Shown here: piece by piece, positions 37,584 to 47,517 of the stretch
Layout: every line of letters starts with the position of its first letter
Position numbering within the stretch: position 1 is the first letter of the stretch
NCBI GenBank assembly: GCA_013140705.1
Contig: JABFSH010000034.1
Span: forward strand, 62,001-126,000
From: Methylococcaceae bacterium
GTDB taxonomy: Bacteria; Pseudomonadota; Gammaproteobacteria; Methylococcales; Methylomonadaceae
DNA: 64,000 nt
Direction: 5' to 3'
Position numbers and translations under genes: made by a program
The notes under the pieces: model-generated
Told to the model about the DNA's origin: nothing
Seen by the model: the letters and a program-made list of their open reading frames with translations, nothing else
Database searches by the model: none

Positions 37584-38075
37584 GTGCGACTAACTACTAA
37601 AGGCCGTTATGCAGTAACTGCAATGCTTGATTTGGCTTTTCATAGCCAAAGGAAGCCCGTCACCTTAACCGACATTGCAACCCGCCAAACCATATCGTTG
37701 TCTTATCTTGAACAATTATTCGCCCGCTTACGCAAGGCGGGTATCGTCAAAGGTGTGAGAGGCCCTGGCGGAGGCTATCAACTCAATCTCAAGACTTCAG
37801 ATATCAACGTTGCCGATATCATTGCAGCAGTCGACGAGCAGATCGATTCGACACGCTGCGGTGGTGAAGCCAATTGTCATAAGCATCAAGCCTGTTTGAC
37901 GCACGATTTGTGGATGGGGCTCAGTGACCAGATAAGGACTTACCTGAAGAGCATCACCTTGGCGGAACTTCTGGAAAAACACCATGTGCAGGAAGTGGCC
38001 CGAAGACAAGATCAAGAAGCTCAAAAAGTAATTGAAATTCATCGCCACAATGGATTCAATGCTTCATTTGAATGA
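37584..38075 (+). CDS. iscR: Fe-S cluster-sensing regulator IscR
   Basis: A 163-residue Rrf2-family regulator beginning MRLTTKGRYAVTAMLDLA, with a winged helix (1-80) and the three cluster-binding cysteines in CGGEANCHKHQAC followed by the ligand-like His (LTHDLW). The [2Fe-2S] form represses isc genes; the apo form can activate others. GTG start. Its last codons overlap iscS by 4 bases (ATGA), so regulator and desulfurase are co-translated. Confidence 0.94.
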   Translation: MRLTTKGRYAVTAMLDLAFHSQRKPVTLTDIATRQTISLSYLEQLFARLRKAGIVKGVRGPGGGYQLNLKTSDINVADIIAAVDEQIDSTRCGGEANCHKHQACLTHDLWMGLSDQIRTYLKSITLAELLEKHHVQEVARRQDQEAQKVIEIHRHNGFNASFE

Positions 38076-39190
38076 TCTACCTTGATCATAATGCAACCAC
38101 GCCGATTGATGAACGTGTGCTGGATGCAATGCTCCCCTATCTTAAATCCTTTTATGGCAATCCATCCAGCTTGTATCGACAAGGGCGATTTGCTCACACG
38201 GCCATAAACCGAGCCAGGGAACAGGTTGCTGCATTGGTGGGCTCATCGCCATCACAAATCATATTTACGAGTGGAGGCACGGAAGCTAACAACATGGCCT
38301 TGGCAACCTTGCCCAAGGAAGGCAGACTTGCCATTTCAGCCATTGAACATCCATCGATTACCGAGCCTGCTCTACGATTGAAGCATAAGGGTCATGAAGT
38401 GAGCTTCGTCGATGTGGATCAACATGGATTGATCACCGAGGCTGCATTAGATAATCTCATTCGGTTCCAACCCAATCTGGTTTCAATTATGTTGGCAAAC
38501 AATGAAACCGGCGTCATCCAGGATATCGCAGTCATCGCTTCACGATTGACTGAAAAGGGCATTCTGCTCCACTCGGACGCAGTTCAAGCATTAGGAAAAT
38601 TACCCATTGGCTTTGACCGATTAGGCATTCATTTAATGTCCGTGTCTAGCCACAAGATATATGGTCCCAAGGGTTGTGGCGCACTCATCTTTGATAAAAA
38701 TGTCGCAATCAATCCGATTATATTTGGCGGTGGTCAAGAACAGGGATTAAGAGCGGGCACCGAAAATGTGGCCGCCATTGTTGGGTTTGGCAAAGCCGCA
38801 GAACTCGCACAAGCAGAACTTGTCCAACGCAATGAGCATCTGGCTGTGTTAAGAAATCTGCTGGAAAATTGTCTAACCACCATTCCTGGTCTAACTATTT
38901 TTGCCCAAGCGATGCAACGATTGCCGAATACTGTTCAATTCGGCATCCCTGAAATTGACGGTGAAATGTTACTGATGAAACTGGATCAAAAAGGCGTTGC
39001 CGTCTCCAGCGCATCGGCCTGCGCCAGCGGCGGCGGCAAACCCAGTCCCGTGTTGACAGCAATGGGTATTGAAGCCGGACTGGCAAAAAGCGCCATTCGT
39101 ATCAGTTTGGGACAAACCAACACGGAGGCCGACATTTTAAAGTTTTTTAATCTTTTAAAACCCCTGATTGGTCAGGGATCATCTAGTTAG
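38072..39190 (+). CDS. iscS: Cysteine desulfurase (IscS/NifS type)
   Basis: A 372-residue PLP enzyme that takes sulphur from cysteine. Features are MIYLDHNATTP, TSGGTEANNMA, the PLP lysine in SSHKIYGPKG and the active cysteine in SSASACASGGG. It is about 30 residues shorter than E. coli IscS and looks closer to NifS-like members. No iscU scaffold follows, so the downstream acceptor may be the adjacent IscA-type protein or a scaffold elsewhere. Confidence 0.92.
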   Translation: MIYLDHNATTPIDERVLDAMLPYLKSFYGNPSSLYRQGRFAHTAINRAREQVAALVGSSPSQIIFTSGGTEANNMALATLPKEGRLAISAIEHPSITEPALRLKHKGHEVSFVDVDQHGLITEAALDNLIRFQPNLVSIMLANNETGVIQDIAVIASRLTEKGILLHSDAVQALGKLPIGFDRLGIHLMSVSSHKIYGPKGCGALIFDKNVAINPIIFGGGQEQGLRAGTENVAAIVGFGKAAELAQAELVQRNEHLAVLRNLLENCLTTIPGLTIFAQAMQRLPNTVQFGIPEIDGEMLLMKLDQKGVAVSSASACASGGGKPSPVLTAMGIEAGLAKSAIRISLGQTNTEADILKFFNLLKPLIGQGSSS

Positions 39191-39201
39191 AGAGGTATGT
39201 A

Positions 39202-39525
39202 ATGTCATTGTCATTAACCGAGCGGGCTGCTCGTCAAATCAAAAAACAGCTGGATAAACGCGGAACCGGCATTGGCTTAAAATTGGGCGTCAAAAAATCC
39301 GGCTGTTCCGGTTACAGTTATGCACTGGATTACGCCGACACACTTAACGAACATGATGTTGTTTTTGAAGAATTAGGCGTCAAAGTCATCATTCACGCAG
39401 ATGATATGCCATTTGTCGAAGGAATTGAACTGGATTATCGCCGCGAAGGCATCAACGAAGCCTTCCAGTTCAACAATCCGAATGTCAAGGGAACATGCGG
39501 CTGCGGCGAGAGTTTCACCGTTTGA
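39202..39525 (+). CDS. iscA: A-type Fe-S carrier protein IscA
   Basis: A 107-residue HesB/IscA protein with the three conserved cysteines in KKSGCSGYSYALDY and the C-terminal GTCGCGESF. It accepts and transfers Fe-S clusters, often to [4Fe-4S] proteins. It begins 11 bases after iscS, with an AGAGAGG ribosome binding site, and ends the operon; hscBA and fdx are absent. Confidence 0.93.
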   Translation: MSLSLTERAARQIKKQLDKRGTGIGLKLGVKKSGCSGYSYALDYADTLNEHDVVFEELGVKVIIHADDMPFVEGIELDYRREGINEAFQFNNPNVKGTCGCGESFTV

Positions 39526-39639
39526 TGAGGGTATAACAAAGGCAATACGTTTCATCTTCCAAACATAAAGCCAAATAGGATTGATCGAAAGCAGCTGTCT
39601 TGAACCAATGAATTTACTTTGGCTGATTGTGTATTTGAC

Positions 39640-40983
39640 TTAACTCTGCTTGCGCTTGCGCCAAATATATAAACCGGTTGCCAGCAGAAAACACGGCAAC
39701 ACGATCAAAAACCCAAAGCCCATGACGGCAACACTAGACTTGGTGAGCTGCAGGCGCGTATCGACTGCACTTTTGGCAGGAATGTTAATAAAGCGATCGT
39801 CATGGATCAGCCAGTTAACGATACGCAAGCCCATTTCCCGATTACCGACATTGCCAATATAGGCATTCGATAAAAAGTCACCATCCCCAATCGCCACAAT
39901 ACGCTGTTGATTATGGTTACCGAGATCACGTATCAAGGCATAGGCAATAACCAACGGCCCCTCCTTTTCGTTACTGTCGGCATCAAAGCGTATCTTGTCT
40001 TTCAGGATCCCTGTTTCTGTCCAGGATTGCGATGAACTATTCAATAAAACCTCGACTTGATATTCCGAATCCTCGTCTATTGCGAAAGCCGCTGCAACGG
40101 GATATAGCGTAATGGCCTGAAATCCTTGGACTATGGGGTGTTGAGGATAGTCAGAAACCACCTCGAAACCGGCCTCATCGATACCGTAGAGCTTAGAATT
40201 TGATCCGACAATTGTGCCTGCCAATTGTCTGAGTCCAATCAATTTCAATAATGAAGCATGTTGATTTTCCGGGTCACTAAGAAAAAGCAGATTACCGCCG
40301 TTTTGCAGATATTGCTGAATCATAGCGACTTCACCCGGCAGCATTGGAGCGGCAGAGGCCGTTATCACTAATAGAGCGGAATTATCCGGAATCGCAGGTA
40401 ATGTCGCCAAATTAAGTGTTTGCGTATTAATTTTACGGCGAGCCAATTCTTTGCCGAATTCCTTTAAGTCAAAGTTGGCTTCACCCTCAGGCGAACGTTC
40501 ACCATGGCCTGACAGAAAAGTGATCCACCGTTCTTTGGCATTGGCAAGCTGCATTAACGCATTGGTTAATGACGATTCGTCGAGATAACTGATCTTTTCT
40601 TCACGGCCCTGATAGTTAACCAGAATAATACCGGATGTGGAAATATTTAACTCGCGGGTTTTGGCCGGCTCAGATTCAGGATCAATAAAATTAATGACGA
40701 TATTGGCTTTATGCTGTCGATAACGGGCAACCAACTGCGAAATCTGGCTCCGGATGGGTTGACCGTTTTTTATATACGCTGTTATTTCAATCTTATCTGG
40801 CAATGATTTCAGCAACTGTTGCGAAGCTGACGATAAGGTGTTGGCCGCATTGCCGGTAATGTCGACTTGCCAGACATAGCGAGTGCTAAGCCATCCGGTG
40901 ACGCCGATCAAATATATCAGAATGACCGTGACAGCCAGGTTTTTCAAGCGAATTTGCTGGTGCAAGTGCCGGGTTATTTTCAC
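39640..40983 (-). CDS. GldG-like ABC transporter substrate/auxiliary protein
   Basis: A 447-residue membrane protein with an N-terminal helix (about 14-34), a large periplasmic or extracytoplasmic domain of the GldG/ABC_transp_aux type (ITAYIKNGQPIRSQI, NFIDPESEPA, ISYLDESSLTNALMQL, FLSGHGERS) and a C-terminal helix before RKRKQS. It forms an operon with the permease and ATPase upstream (4-base overlaps). Homologues take part in gliding motility in Bacteroidetes; in proteobacteria the cargo is unknown. Confidence 0.85.
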   Translation of the reverse strand: MKITRHLHQQIRLKNLAVTVILIYLIGVTGWLSTRYVWQVDITGNAANTLSSASQQLLKSLPDKIEITAYIKNGQPIRSQISQLVARYRQHKANIVINFIDPESEPAKTRELNISTSGIILVNYQGREEKISYLDESSLTNALMQLANAKERWITFLSGHGERSPEGEANFDLKEFGKELARRKINTQTLNLATLPAIPDNSALLVITASAAPMLPGEVAMIQQYLQNGGNLLFLSDPENQHASLLKLIGLRQLAGTIVGSNSKLYGIDEAGFEVVSDYPQHPIVQGFQAITLYPVAAAFAIDEDSEYQVEVLLNSSSQSWTETGILKDKIRFDADSNEKEGPLVIAYALIRDLGNHNQQRIVAIGDGDFLSNAYIGNVGNREMGLRIVNWLIHDDRFINIPAKSAVDTRLQLTKSSVAVMGFGFLIVLPCFLLATGLYIWRKRKQS

Positions 40984-41738
40984 TTTTGCAGCCGGTCATT
41001 ATCCAGTGTGCGCACACTAAGCACAATGAACGCCGTAATAAACAAAATAAAATAAACAAAATCAACGGAACTCATCAATCCGCTTTGTATGGACTGAAAA
41101 TGCTTGAGCATGGACAAGTATTGAAAGACTTCACTGTACTGACTATCCATGCCCGCCGTCCAATCCAAAATCCAAAGCAGCAGCAGGCTACCAAATGTGG
41201 TAATCGCTGCAATGGTGGGATGCCCGGCTATACAGGACATAAACAAGCCAATAGCGGTAAAAGACATGACTAACAACAGCAAAGCGATGATATTGGCAGC
41301 TAATTTGCCTAAGTCCAGATCGCCACCCGATAACAACGATAAAGGCATCAGTGTGATTAATAGAATTATCACAATCAACAAGCCTAAAACACCCCAATAT
41401 TTACCCAAAATTATGGCCTGATTGGAAACCGGTGCAGAAAGCAAAAGAGCGAGGGTTTTATTCCTGCGTTCCTCACAAATCACCCGCATGGTGAGTAAGG
41501 GGGTCACTAATAATAAAATGATGGCCGCATTACCAAACAACGGGGTTATGACGATATCGGTCAAACCGGGCCCTCCGACGATAGTCTCCAATTTAGGCTG
41601 CAGCAGGGTAAAGGTTTCAACCTGTGATAAAAATAAAAAGGCCATGATAAACTGCAGGATCGCCAATATTGTCCAGGCCATCGGCGATAAAAACAGCGAC
41701 TTAAACTCGCGCAAAGCAATGACAACCGTAGTATTCAT
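40980..41738 (-). CDS. ABC transporter permease (GldF-like)
   Basis: A 252-residue protein with about six membrane helices, for example TILAILQFIMAFLFL, AAIILLLVTPLLTM and GVLGLLIVIILLITLMPL. The ERRNKTLALLLSAPVSNQ loop is typical of ABC-2 type permeases. It overlaps the ATPase and GldG-like genes by 4 bases on each side, so the three proteins form one exporter complex. Confidence 0.88.
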   Translation of the reverse strand: MNTTVVIALREFKSLFLSPMAWTILAILQFIMAFLFLSQVETFTLLQPKLETIVGGPGLTDIVITPLFGNAAIILLLVTPLLTMRVICEERRNKTLALLLSAPVSNQAIILGKYWGVLGLLIVIILLITLMPLSLLSGGDLDLGKLAANIIALLLLVMSFTAIGLFMSCIAGHPTIAAITTFGSLLLLWILDWTAGMDSQYSEVFQYLSMLKHFQSIQSGLMSSVDFVYFILFITAFIVLSVRTLDNDRLQK

Positions 41739-42670
41739 AAATCCAGGTGTTTCTGCTCCTTGGTCAGGGATATAAAAATATCTTCAATGGATTTTTTGAT
41801 GGGGATCAATTCCTGCAAGCCCCAACCTGACTTGATAATCAGCTCGGCGATTTGCTCGACAGGTGAATTATTCACATCATGATGTATTCTGAGCCGATTT
41901 TTATCCAGGTTTTCGATTGAAAAAACACCGGGGATCGCAATTAGCATTTGAGAATCGGCTGTCAGTCGGGTTGACACAAGAAGTGTGCCAGTGCACATCT
42001 GCCGGTTTAACCCCGCAATGGTTTCATTCAAAACTAACTGGCCCTCGTGAATAATTTGCACATGAGAGCATGACTCTTGAACTTCCGTCAGAATATGTGT
42101 TGATAGAAGAACACCATGATCCTGCCCTAATTCGCGTATCAAGGCACGAATTTCCCGTATTTGTATCGGATCCAAACCCACGGTAGGTTCATCGAGAACG
42201 ATGACTTCAGGACTGTGTAAAATGGCCTGCGCAATACCTAAGCGCTGCTGAAAACCTTTGGACAGGTTAATAATCAAACGATCCCCAACCTCGGTCAATC
42301 CGCAACGCTCTTTTACTCTGGCAATAGCTTGGGCACTGAGCTTGCTGGACATGCCATGAAGCTGTGCGCAATAGTGTAAAAACTCCTGTACGGTGAGTTC
42401 TTTATAAAGTGGTGGCGTATCGGGTAAATACCCAAGATTACCTTTAGCCAGCTTCGGTTCATCCAGCATATCAAAACCATTAATCTTGATCTGTCCGGAA
42501 CTGGGTGCGAGATTGCCACACAACATTTGCATGGTGGTGGTTTTGCCGGCGCCATTAGGTCCAAGGAAACCCAGTACTTCGCCTTTGCTCAAGGTAAAAC
42601 TGACATCATTTACGGCACAGTGTCTACCATAATAACGCGTCAGGTGCTCGGCTTCGATTAGCGTTGTCAT
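41735..42670 (-). CDS. ABC transporter ATP-binding protein (GldA-like)
   Basis: A 311-residue ATPase with Walker A GPNGAGKTT (about 35-43), a signature loop INLSKGFQQRLGIAQAI and Walker B VIVLDEPTVGLDP. The C-terminal extension is usual in ABC-2 exporters. It is the first gene of the gldA-gldF-gldG-like operon and is preceded by hflD on the same strand, 8 bases away, so the operon may start further upstream. Confidence 0.92.
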   Translation of the reverse strand: MTTLIEAEHLTRYYGRHCAVNDVSFTLSKGEVLGFLGPNGAGKTTTMQMLCGNLAPSSGQIKINGFDMLDEPKLAKGNLGYLPDTPPLYKELTVQEFLHYCAQLHGMSSKLSAQAIARVKERCGLTEVGDRLIINLSKGFQQRLGIAQAILHSPEVIVLDEPTVGLDPIQIREIRALIRELGQDHGVLLSTHILTEVQESCSHVQIIHEGQLVLNETIAGLNRQMCTGTLLVSTRLTADSQMLIAIPGVFSIENLDKNRLRIHHDVNNSPVEQIAELIIKSGWGLQELIPIKKSIEDIFISLTKEQKHLDL

Positions 42671-42678
42671 GTAATCAG

Positions 42679-43302
42679 TTAAATTTGACTTAACAACACT
42701 TTTAACTCATTCTGAATTTTTTTGCGGAAAAACAGAAATTTCCAGCGAGAGCCGCCACATTGTTTCCATAAAATGGCTGAGCGAATACCCGCCAACAAAG
42801 CCGCTCTTATTTTGTTGGCAATATCTGATCGGGATAAATAATCCGGTTCACCATTCACCATTACTCTCGGTTGCAGCGTACTGATCGTGCTGAGATAAAT
42901 ATCGCCTAAATTTGCCAACACGTTTTCATGCAGAAGTCCAAAGTGCTCGGCCTGGTTCTGCGCTTTGGCAATGCCAATCTGAATGGTTTTCATCATCTCT
43001 TTACGACTGGACAACTGGCTTTCCAAAAAAACCAGGGAAGCGGCATAACGCGCCTGTTGCGGGCTAACTACTTTATATCCGGTCATTTGTACCTGAAGTT
43101 GCTCAAGACCCAATTTAACACCCTGTAAGCCACCATAGACATCAATAACACTGTCTGAGTCAATTTTTAAAATACTGCCAATGCTGGCCTCCATAGCAAC
43201 AGCATCAGCCGTACCATTAATCGCCAGTTGGTCCACCAATGCCGCCGACTGAGCAATGCCGGCAAGTGCAATGGTTTGATTGGTAATCGTGTTGAGTTGC
43301 AT
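42679..43302 (-). CDS. hflD: HflD-family protein (DUF489)
   Basis: A 207-residue, mostly helical protein. The N-terminus TIALAGIAQSAALVDQLA, the middle KLGLEQLQ and the C-terminal RAALLAGIRSAILWKQCGGSRWKFLFFRKKI are characteristic of HflD, a membrane-associated protein first known for affecting lambda CII stability in E. coli. In many genomes hflD follows mnmA; here it lies between an EAL-HDOD gene and an ABC operon instead. Its normal cellular role is unclear. Confidence 0.9.
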   Translation of the reverse strand: MQLNTITNQTIALAGIAQSAALVDQLAINGTADAVAMEASIGSILKIDSDSVIDVYGGLQGVKLGLEQLQVQMTGYKVVSPQQARYAASLVFLESQLSSRKEMMKTIQIGIAKAQNQAEHFGLLHENVLANLGDIYLSTISTLQPRVMVNGEPDYLSRSDIANKIRAALLAGIRSAILWKQCGGSRWKFLFFRKKIQNELKVLLSQI

Positions 43303-43322
43303 AGAATGTCTGACCGTCCCAG

Positions 43323-44522
43323 TTAATTTAAATTACTCAGTACGTCTTTTGCCCAATTGATGCTTTCAACATAGGCTTCACCAATCAACTTTTGATCCAG
43401 ATCCCTGAAGGTCAGCTCGGAAATATTCCAATGCTCATAATTGATGACGCACGCCAGCGCTTCACCGGTCAACCCCTGTTTGAATAGAATCGCCGGCATA
43501 ATGTCATCAGCCAAAGGAAGCTGTTGTAAGGCCTCTTCAATCGGGATATCCAATAGACTATCCAGACAGGATAAAATGCCAATCAGAAAAAAATGATCGG
43601 ATTTTTCACCCACCAGTTTTCCCAGTTGTTCGCACATTTTTCCCCGGATCAATGCATTTTGCAAGATGGCTTCAGACTTATTGGACAAAGAAGCCAGCGT
43701 CAATATATTTGACCAACGCTTTATTTCTTTCAATCCCAAATAGGAAATGGCATGATGAATTGACCCGACTTTGCTCGGCAGGGCAAAAAAGGCCGAGTTT
43801 ATATAGTGCAACAACTTGTAACTGAGACCCACATCTTGAGATATAATTTTGGCCAAATCATCGATTTCGACGTCAGAGTCGTTAATGATGGTCAATAATC
43901 GAATGGCGGCTGTTTGATTGACACCTAAACGCTTGCCGACGACCGTATTGGGCTTATTAAAAAAGAATCCCTGAAAATAATCACACCCTAGCTCACGCAA
44001 GTATTGAAACTCTTCATGGGTTTCCACTTTCTCGGCGAGCAAACGCACTTTATACGATTTGAGTTGCTGGATTGCGCTTCGGGTTTTCGTTTCGCCCATC
44101 GCCAGTATGTCCAATTTGATAATATCTATAAATTCAATCAGCGGTTTCCATTCGTCGGAAAAAATAAAATCATCCAGGGCAATCGTATAACCTTGCTGGG
44201 AAAATTCCCTCAAGTTGTTGATGATTCGTAAGTCTACTGCAACATTTTCCAATACTTCGATAACTACCCGGTCTTTAGGGAGGCTGAGCGGTGTTTTTTC
44301 GAGGATATTCTGAGTCGTAAAATTGATAAATGCTTTGTGAGAGCCCACCAGGTTATTCAGCCCCAATTCCAAAATTGAATCGGTAATAATTTGATTGGTC
44401 GCTTGTGTGGCTTCGTTTTTATTATTTAGATCAAATTCATTGCCTCTGAAAAGAAGTTCGTAGGCAAAAATATTCAGCTTCTGGTCAAAAATTTGTTGCC
44501 GCCCGATAATAAAGTCTGCCAT
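43323..44522 (-). CDS. EAL-like plus HDOD domain signalling protein
   Basis: A 399-residue cytosolic protein beginning MADFIIGRQQIFDQ. Residues 1-190 are an EAL-like domain in which the EAL motif is ELL (AYELLFRG); DDF and KLD positions remain, but the catalytic set looks incomplete. Residues about 200-395 form an HDOD domain. This YuxH/CmpX-like architecture generally binds c-di-GMP or partners rather than hydrolysing the nucleotide. An upstream in-frame start adds 30 residues with no match to this architecture. It lies 20 bases before hflD. Confidence 0.85.
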   Translation of the reverse strand: MADFIIGRQQIFDQKLNIFAYELLFRGNEFDLNNKNEATQATNQIITDSILELGLNNLVGSHKAFINFTTQNILEKTPLSLPKDRVVIEVLENVAVDLRIINNLREFSQQGYTIALDDFIFSDEWKPLIEFIDIIKLDILAMGETKTRSAIQQLKSYKVRLLAEKVETHEEFQYLRELGCDYFQGFFFNKPNTVVGKRLGVNQTAAIRLLTIINDSDVEIDDLAKIISQDVGLSYKLLHYINSAFFALPSKVGSIHHAISYLGLKEIKRWSNILTLASLSNKSEAILQNALIRGKMCEQLGKLVGEKSDHFFLIGILSCLDSLLDIPIEEALQQLPLADDIMPAILFKQGLTGEALACVINYEHWNISELTFRDLDQKLIGEAYVESINWAKDVLSNLN

Positions 44523-44640
44523 TTTATGTATTTTTAATAGTTGGATTGATATTTCTTTAAGTTTAGTAAGGTTTTCCAGCGTTACAAATGCAGCCGAAAA
44601 ATCCGGAAGCAAGCCAACTCAAGCGAAATATCTGAATTTA

Positions 44641-44659
44641 TATCATGATTATCATTCTT
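44641..44659. promoter_or_regulatory. Fur-box-like sequence
   Basis: TATCATGATTATCATTCTT agrees with the 19-bp Fur consensus at about 14 of 19 positions by eye. It lies between the EAL-HDOD gene (start 44522, leftward) and the HMA gene (start 44801, rightward). Fur control of a copper-related pair would be unusual; control of the leftward gene is equally possible. Confidence 0.4.
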
Positions 44660-44708
44660 CAGTCGAGTATGATACAGAAAACAAAACTATTGGGTATAAG
44701 GCGAAAAA

Positions 44709-44727
44709 ACCTAATCTTTAACTAGGT
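44709..44727. promoter_or_regulatory. Inverted repeat before the HMA gene
   Basis: ACCTA (44709-44713) and TAGGT (44723-44727) form a dyad of 19 bases, about 75 bases before the HMA gene. It recalls MerR-family metal operators (CueR type) but the spacing is two bases shorter than usual, so the assignment is weak. Confidence 0.3.
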
Positions 44728-44800
44728 GGTCCTACAACCTTGTGCCTTTCTCCTGATCTTGGTGAATAGTTACCATAAATATTAAATATGAGGTGACAAA

Positions 44801-45010
44801 ATGACTGAATCTGTAACGATTGCTGTAAGCGGTATGAAATGTGGGGGCTGTGAAGCCAATGTCATAAACAAACTGCAAGCGCTTGATGGCGTCCTGATCG
44901 TTAAGGCATCCAGTAAAGCGAAACAGGTCCATGTTGAATTCGATACTCAAAAAACCAATGTAGACAGCATTAAAACGACCATTACCGCAGCGGGTTATAC
45001 CGTAGAGTAA
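44801..45010 (+). CDS. Small heavy-metal-binding (HMA) protein, CopZ-like
   Basis: A 69-residue ferredoxin-fold protein with the metal site [10 protein letters not shown] (C-x2-C) near the N-terminus. Such proteins carry Cu(I) to P-type ATPases in the cytosol. The neighbouring copper ATPase, 110 bases downstream on the same strand, supports a CopZ-like role. The AGGTGA upstream gives a reasonable ribosome binding site. Confidence 0.88.
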   Translation: MTESVTIAVSGMKCGGCEANVINKLQALDGVLIVKASSKAKQVHVEFDTQKTNVDSIKTTITAAGYTVE

Positions 45011-45120
45011 GCCTTCATCCGATTGATTTCAATGGATTCAGATGCTGGCCTCGAATTGATGATTCAAATCATCGTCAGCACCGAGACCGAGTCTGTATCC
45101 AATTGTCCAAGGTAATACCC

Positions 45121-47364
45121 ATGAGTATAGAAGACAGTCCCAAACCAATCCGTTTATCGATTTTAGGCATGAGTTGCGCGGGTTGTGTCAGTGTCGTTGA
45201 AGCCGCGTTAGCAAATGTAGATGGCGTTATTTCAGTGGCTGTCAATTTTGCTGATCATTCCGCCGATATCCAGGGCCATGCCGATCCGGTCTTGTTAATT
45301 CAAGTTGTCCGGGAGGCTGGATATGAGGCCGCCCAGATGGATGAACTGGAAGACCCCGCTGATCAGGAAGAGCGGGAACTGATTCGCTACCACATGTTAA
45401 TGAAAAAAGCAGGTGTCGCCGGGCTGTTTGGCGCATTTCTGATGGCAGGTGAACATTTGGACTGGTTCCCGGAAATTGGTTCTCTATCAGGATTGTGGTT
45501 TTGGCCGGAAATGGCACTGCTAACACTAGCCATTTTGGCGTACTCCGGCTGGCATTTTTATAGTGGCGCCATCAAATCGTTAACGCTGGGACAGGCCAAT
45601 ATGGACACGTTAATTGCGATAGGCACAGGCTCGGCCTGGTTATATTCCTGTGTAGTTATCGATTTTTATGCAACCTTGCCTTCATTAGCCAAACATGCCT
45701 ATTTTGAAGCCGCCGTCGTCATTTTAGCTTTCATAAATCTTGGAACCGGCCTGGAAACCATGGCCAGAGGCAAAACATCCGGTGCCATCCGCAAACTGAT
45801 TGGTTTGCAACCGCGAACCGCTCGGGTAATAAGAAACGGTGAAGAGCTTGATGTCCCGATTGAATCTGTTGGCTTGGGCGAAACCCTTCGTGTCAGGCCT
45901 GGGGAAAAAATTGCTGTCGATGGTGTGTTGCTGGAAGGTCACTCCACTCTTGATGAATCCATGCTAACAGGCGAACCGATTCCCGTGGAAAAAGTGGTTG
46001 GCTCTGAAGTGGCGGCCGGCACCATGAATCGAACCGGCAGTTTTTTATTTAAAGCCACCCGAATTGGCCGAGATACCGCGTTAGCCCAAATCATCCTGAG
46101 CGTTCGTCAGGCACAAGGTAGTAAACCTGAAATTGCAAGACTAGCCGACAAAATTTCAGGAGTATTTGTGCCGGCTGTCCTCGCTTTATCCACGCTGACC
46201 TTTTTGATATGGTTCACTTGGGGGCCTGACCCATCGCTGGGTTATGCCTTTGTTACCTCAATGACCGTGCTGGTTATTGCCTGTCCCTGCGCCTTGGGTT
46301 TGGCGACGCCGATTTCTGTCATGGTCGCTGTCGGTCGATCCGCACAATCCGGTATCTTGATTCGTAACGGCCAGGCATTACAGACAGCGGGCCGGCTCAG
46401 CTGCGTGATTCTCGATAAAACCGGCACGATTACCGAAGGTAAACCTGCTGTCTCATCGGTCAAAGCCATCGGCCATTTTTCAGAGGAACTTGTTTTACAA
46501 TATGCCGCCAGCCTTGAATCGGGCTCCGAACATCCGTTGGCAGCCAGTGTACTCTCGGCGGCTGAAAATAAGCAGATCAAGCTTCAGAAAGTTAGTCAAT
46601 TTGAGGCAATTGCCGGGCGCGGCGTTTTGGCGATTGTCGACAATAAAGCGATTGCTTTCGGTAACAAGTCCCTAATGGAAGCAAAAGCGATCTCATTGAC
46701 TCGTTATGAAAAGCAGATTGATAACCTGTCGGCAACCGGCCAAACGCCCATGCTGCTGGCTGTCGATAACAAGATTGCAGGCATCATAGCTGTTACCGAT
46801 CCTATTAAGAAGGATTCTGCAGCAGCGATTCAACGTCTGAAAAATCAAGGTTTGCGAATAATAATGGTCACTGGCGATAATCCGATAACCGCACAAGCAA
46901 TTGCCCTCCAGGCCGGTATTACCGAAGTAAAGGCGCAAGTATTACCCCAGGATAAAGCGGCATTAGTTAAACTGCTGCAACAGCAAGGTGAAAAAGTGGG
47001 CATGGTGGGCGATGGAATCAATGACGCCCCGGCATTGGCCTGTGCGGACGTCGGCTTTGCTATCGGCAGTGGCACAGACATTGCCATTGAAAGCGCTGAT
47101 GTGGTTATCATGCAGGGCTCATTGTCAAAGGTGCCGGAAGCTATCGAATTATCCAAGGCCACCGTTGCCAATATTAAACAAAATCTGGTCGGCGCATTTT
47201 TTTATAATACAATGAGTCTGCCGATTGCAGCGGGCGTACTGTATCCTCTGTTTGGAATTTTGTTGAATCCCATGATCGCGGGCGCCGCCATGGCCATGTC
47301 TTCGTTAACCGTGGTCATGAATGCCAACCGTTTGCGCTGGGTAAAACTCGACATCGAGCAATGA
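45121..47364 (+). CDS. copA: Copper-transporting P-type ATPase
   Basis: A 747-residue P1B ATPase. One N-terminal HMA domain (GMSCAGCV) precedes the membrane helices. The copper-selective CPC motif is in [11 protein letters not shown], the phosphorylation site in DKTGTIT, the HP locus in GSEHPLA and the hinge in [10 protein letters not shown]. It exports Cu(I) at the inner membrane. The ATG at 45121 has AAGG about 8 bases upstream; an earlier TTG (45103) is less likely. Together with the HMA gene it forms a copper-resistance unit. Confidence 0.95.
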   Translation: MSIEDSPKPIRLSILGMSCAGCVSVVEAALANVDGVISVAVNFADHSADIQGHADPVLLIQVVREAGYEAAQMDELEDPADQEERELIRYHMLMKKAGVAGLFGAFLMAGEHLDWFPEIGSLSGLWFWPEMALLTLAILAYSGWHFYSGAIKSLTLGQANMDTLIAIGTGSAWLYSCVVIDFYATLPSLAKHAYFEAAVVILAFINLGTGLETMARGKTSGAIRKLIGLQPRTARVIRNGEELDVPIESVGLGETLRVRPGEKIAVDGVLLEGHSTLDESMLTGEPIPVEKVVGSEVAAGTMNRTGSFLFKATRIGRDTALAQIILSVRQAQGSKPEIARLADKISGVFVPAVLALSTLTFLIWFTWGPDPSLGYAFVTSMTVLVIACPCALGLATPISVMVAVGRSAQSGILIRNGQALQTAGRLSCVILDKTGTITEGKPAVSSVKAIGHFSEELVLQYAASLESGSEHPLAASVLSAAENKQIKLQKVSQFEAIAGRGVLAIVDNKAIAFGNKSLMEAKAISLTRYEKQIDNLSATGQTPMLLAVDNKIAGIIAVTDPIKKDSAAAIQRLKNQGLRIIMVTGDNPITAQAIALQAGITEVKAQVLPQDKAALVKLLQQQGEKVGMVGDGINDAPALACADVGFAIGSGTDIAIESADVVIMQGSLSKVPEAIELSKATVANIKQNLVGAFFYNTMSLPIAAGVLYPLFGILLNPMIAGAAMAMSSLTVVMNANRLRWVKLDIEQ

Positions 47365-47448
47365 GTTTTACTTGCCCTTCTACTCCATATAGACATTCAA
47401 CCTTCTGATCTGTATGGCCGTAAAGTCAACAGATTTGAAATGCTAGTC

Positions 47449-47454
47449 TATAAT
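47449..47454 (+). promoter_or_regulatory. -10-like TATAAT before the PstS-like gene
   Basis: A perfect TATAAT about 65 bases upstream of the PstS-like gene, without a clear -35 at the usual distance. It is a candidate start of the three-gene operon ending at 51925. Confidence 0.35.
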
Positions 47455-47517
47455 GGCAATCGGCAACGATAATAAACATCTATCTTTAGGGGAATAGCCG
47501 GGTTGCACAAGTTAGCT

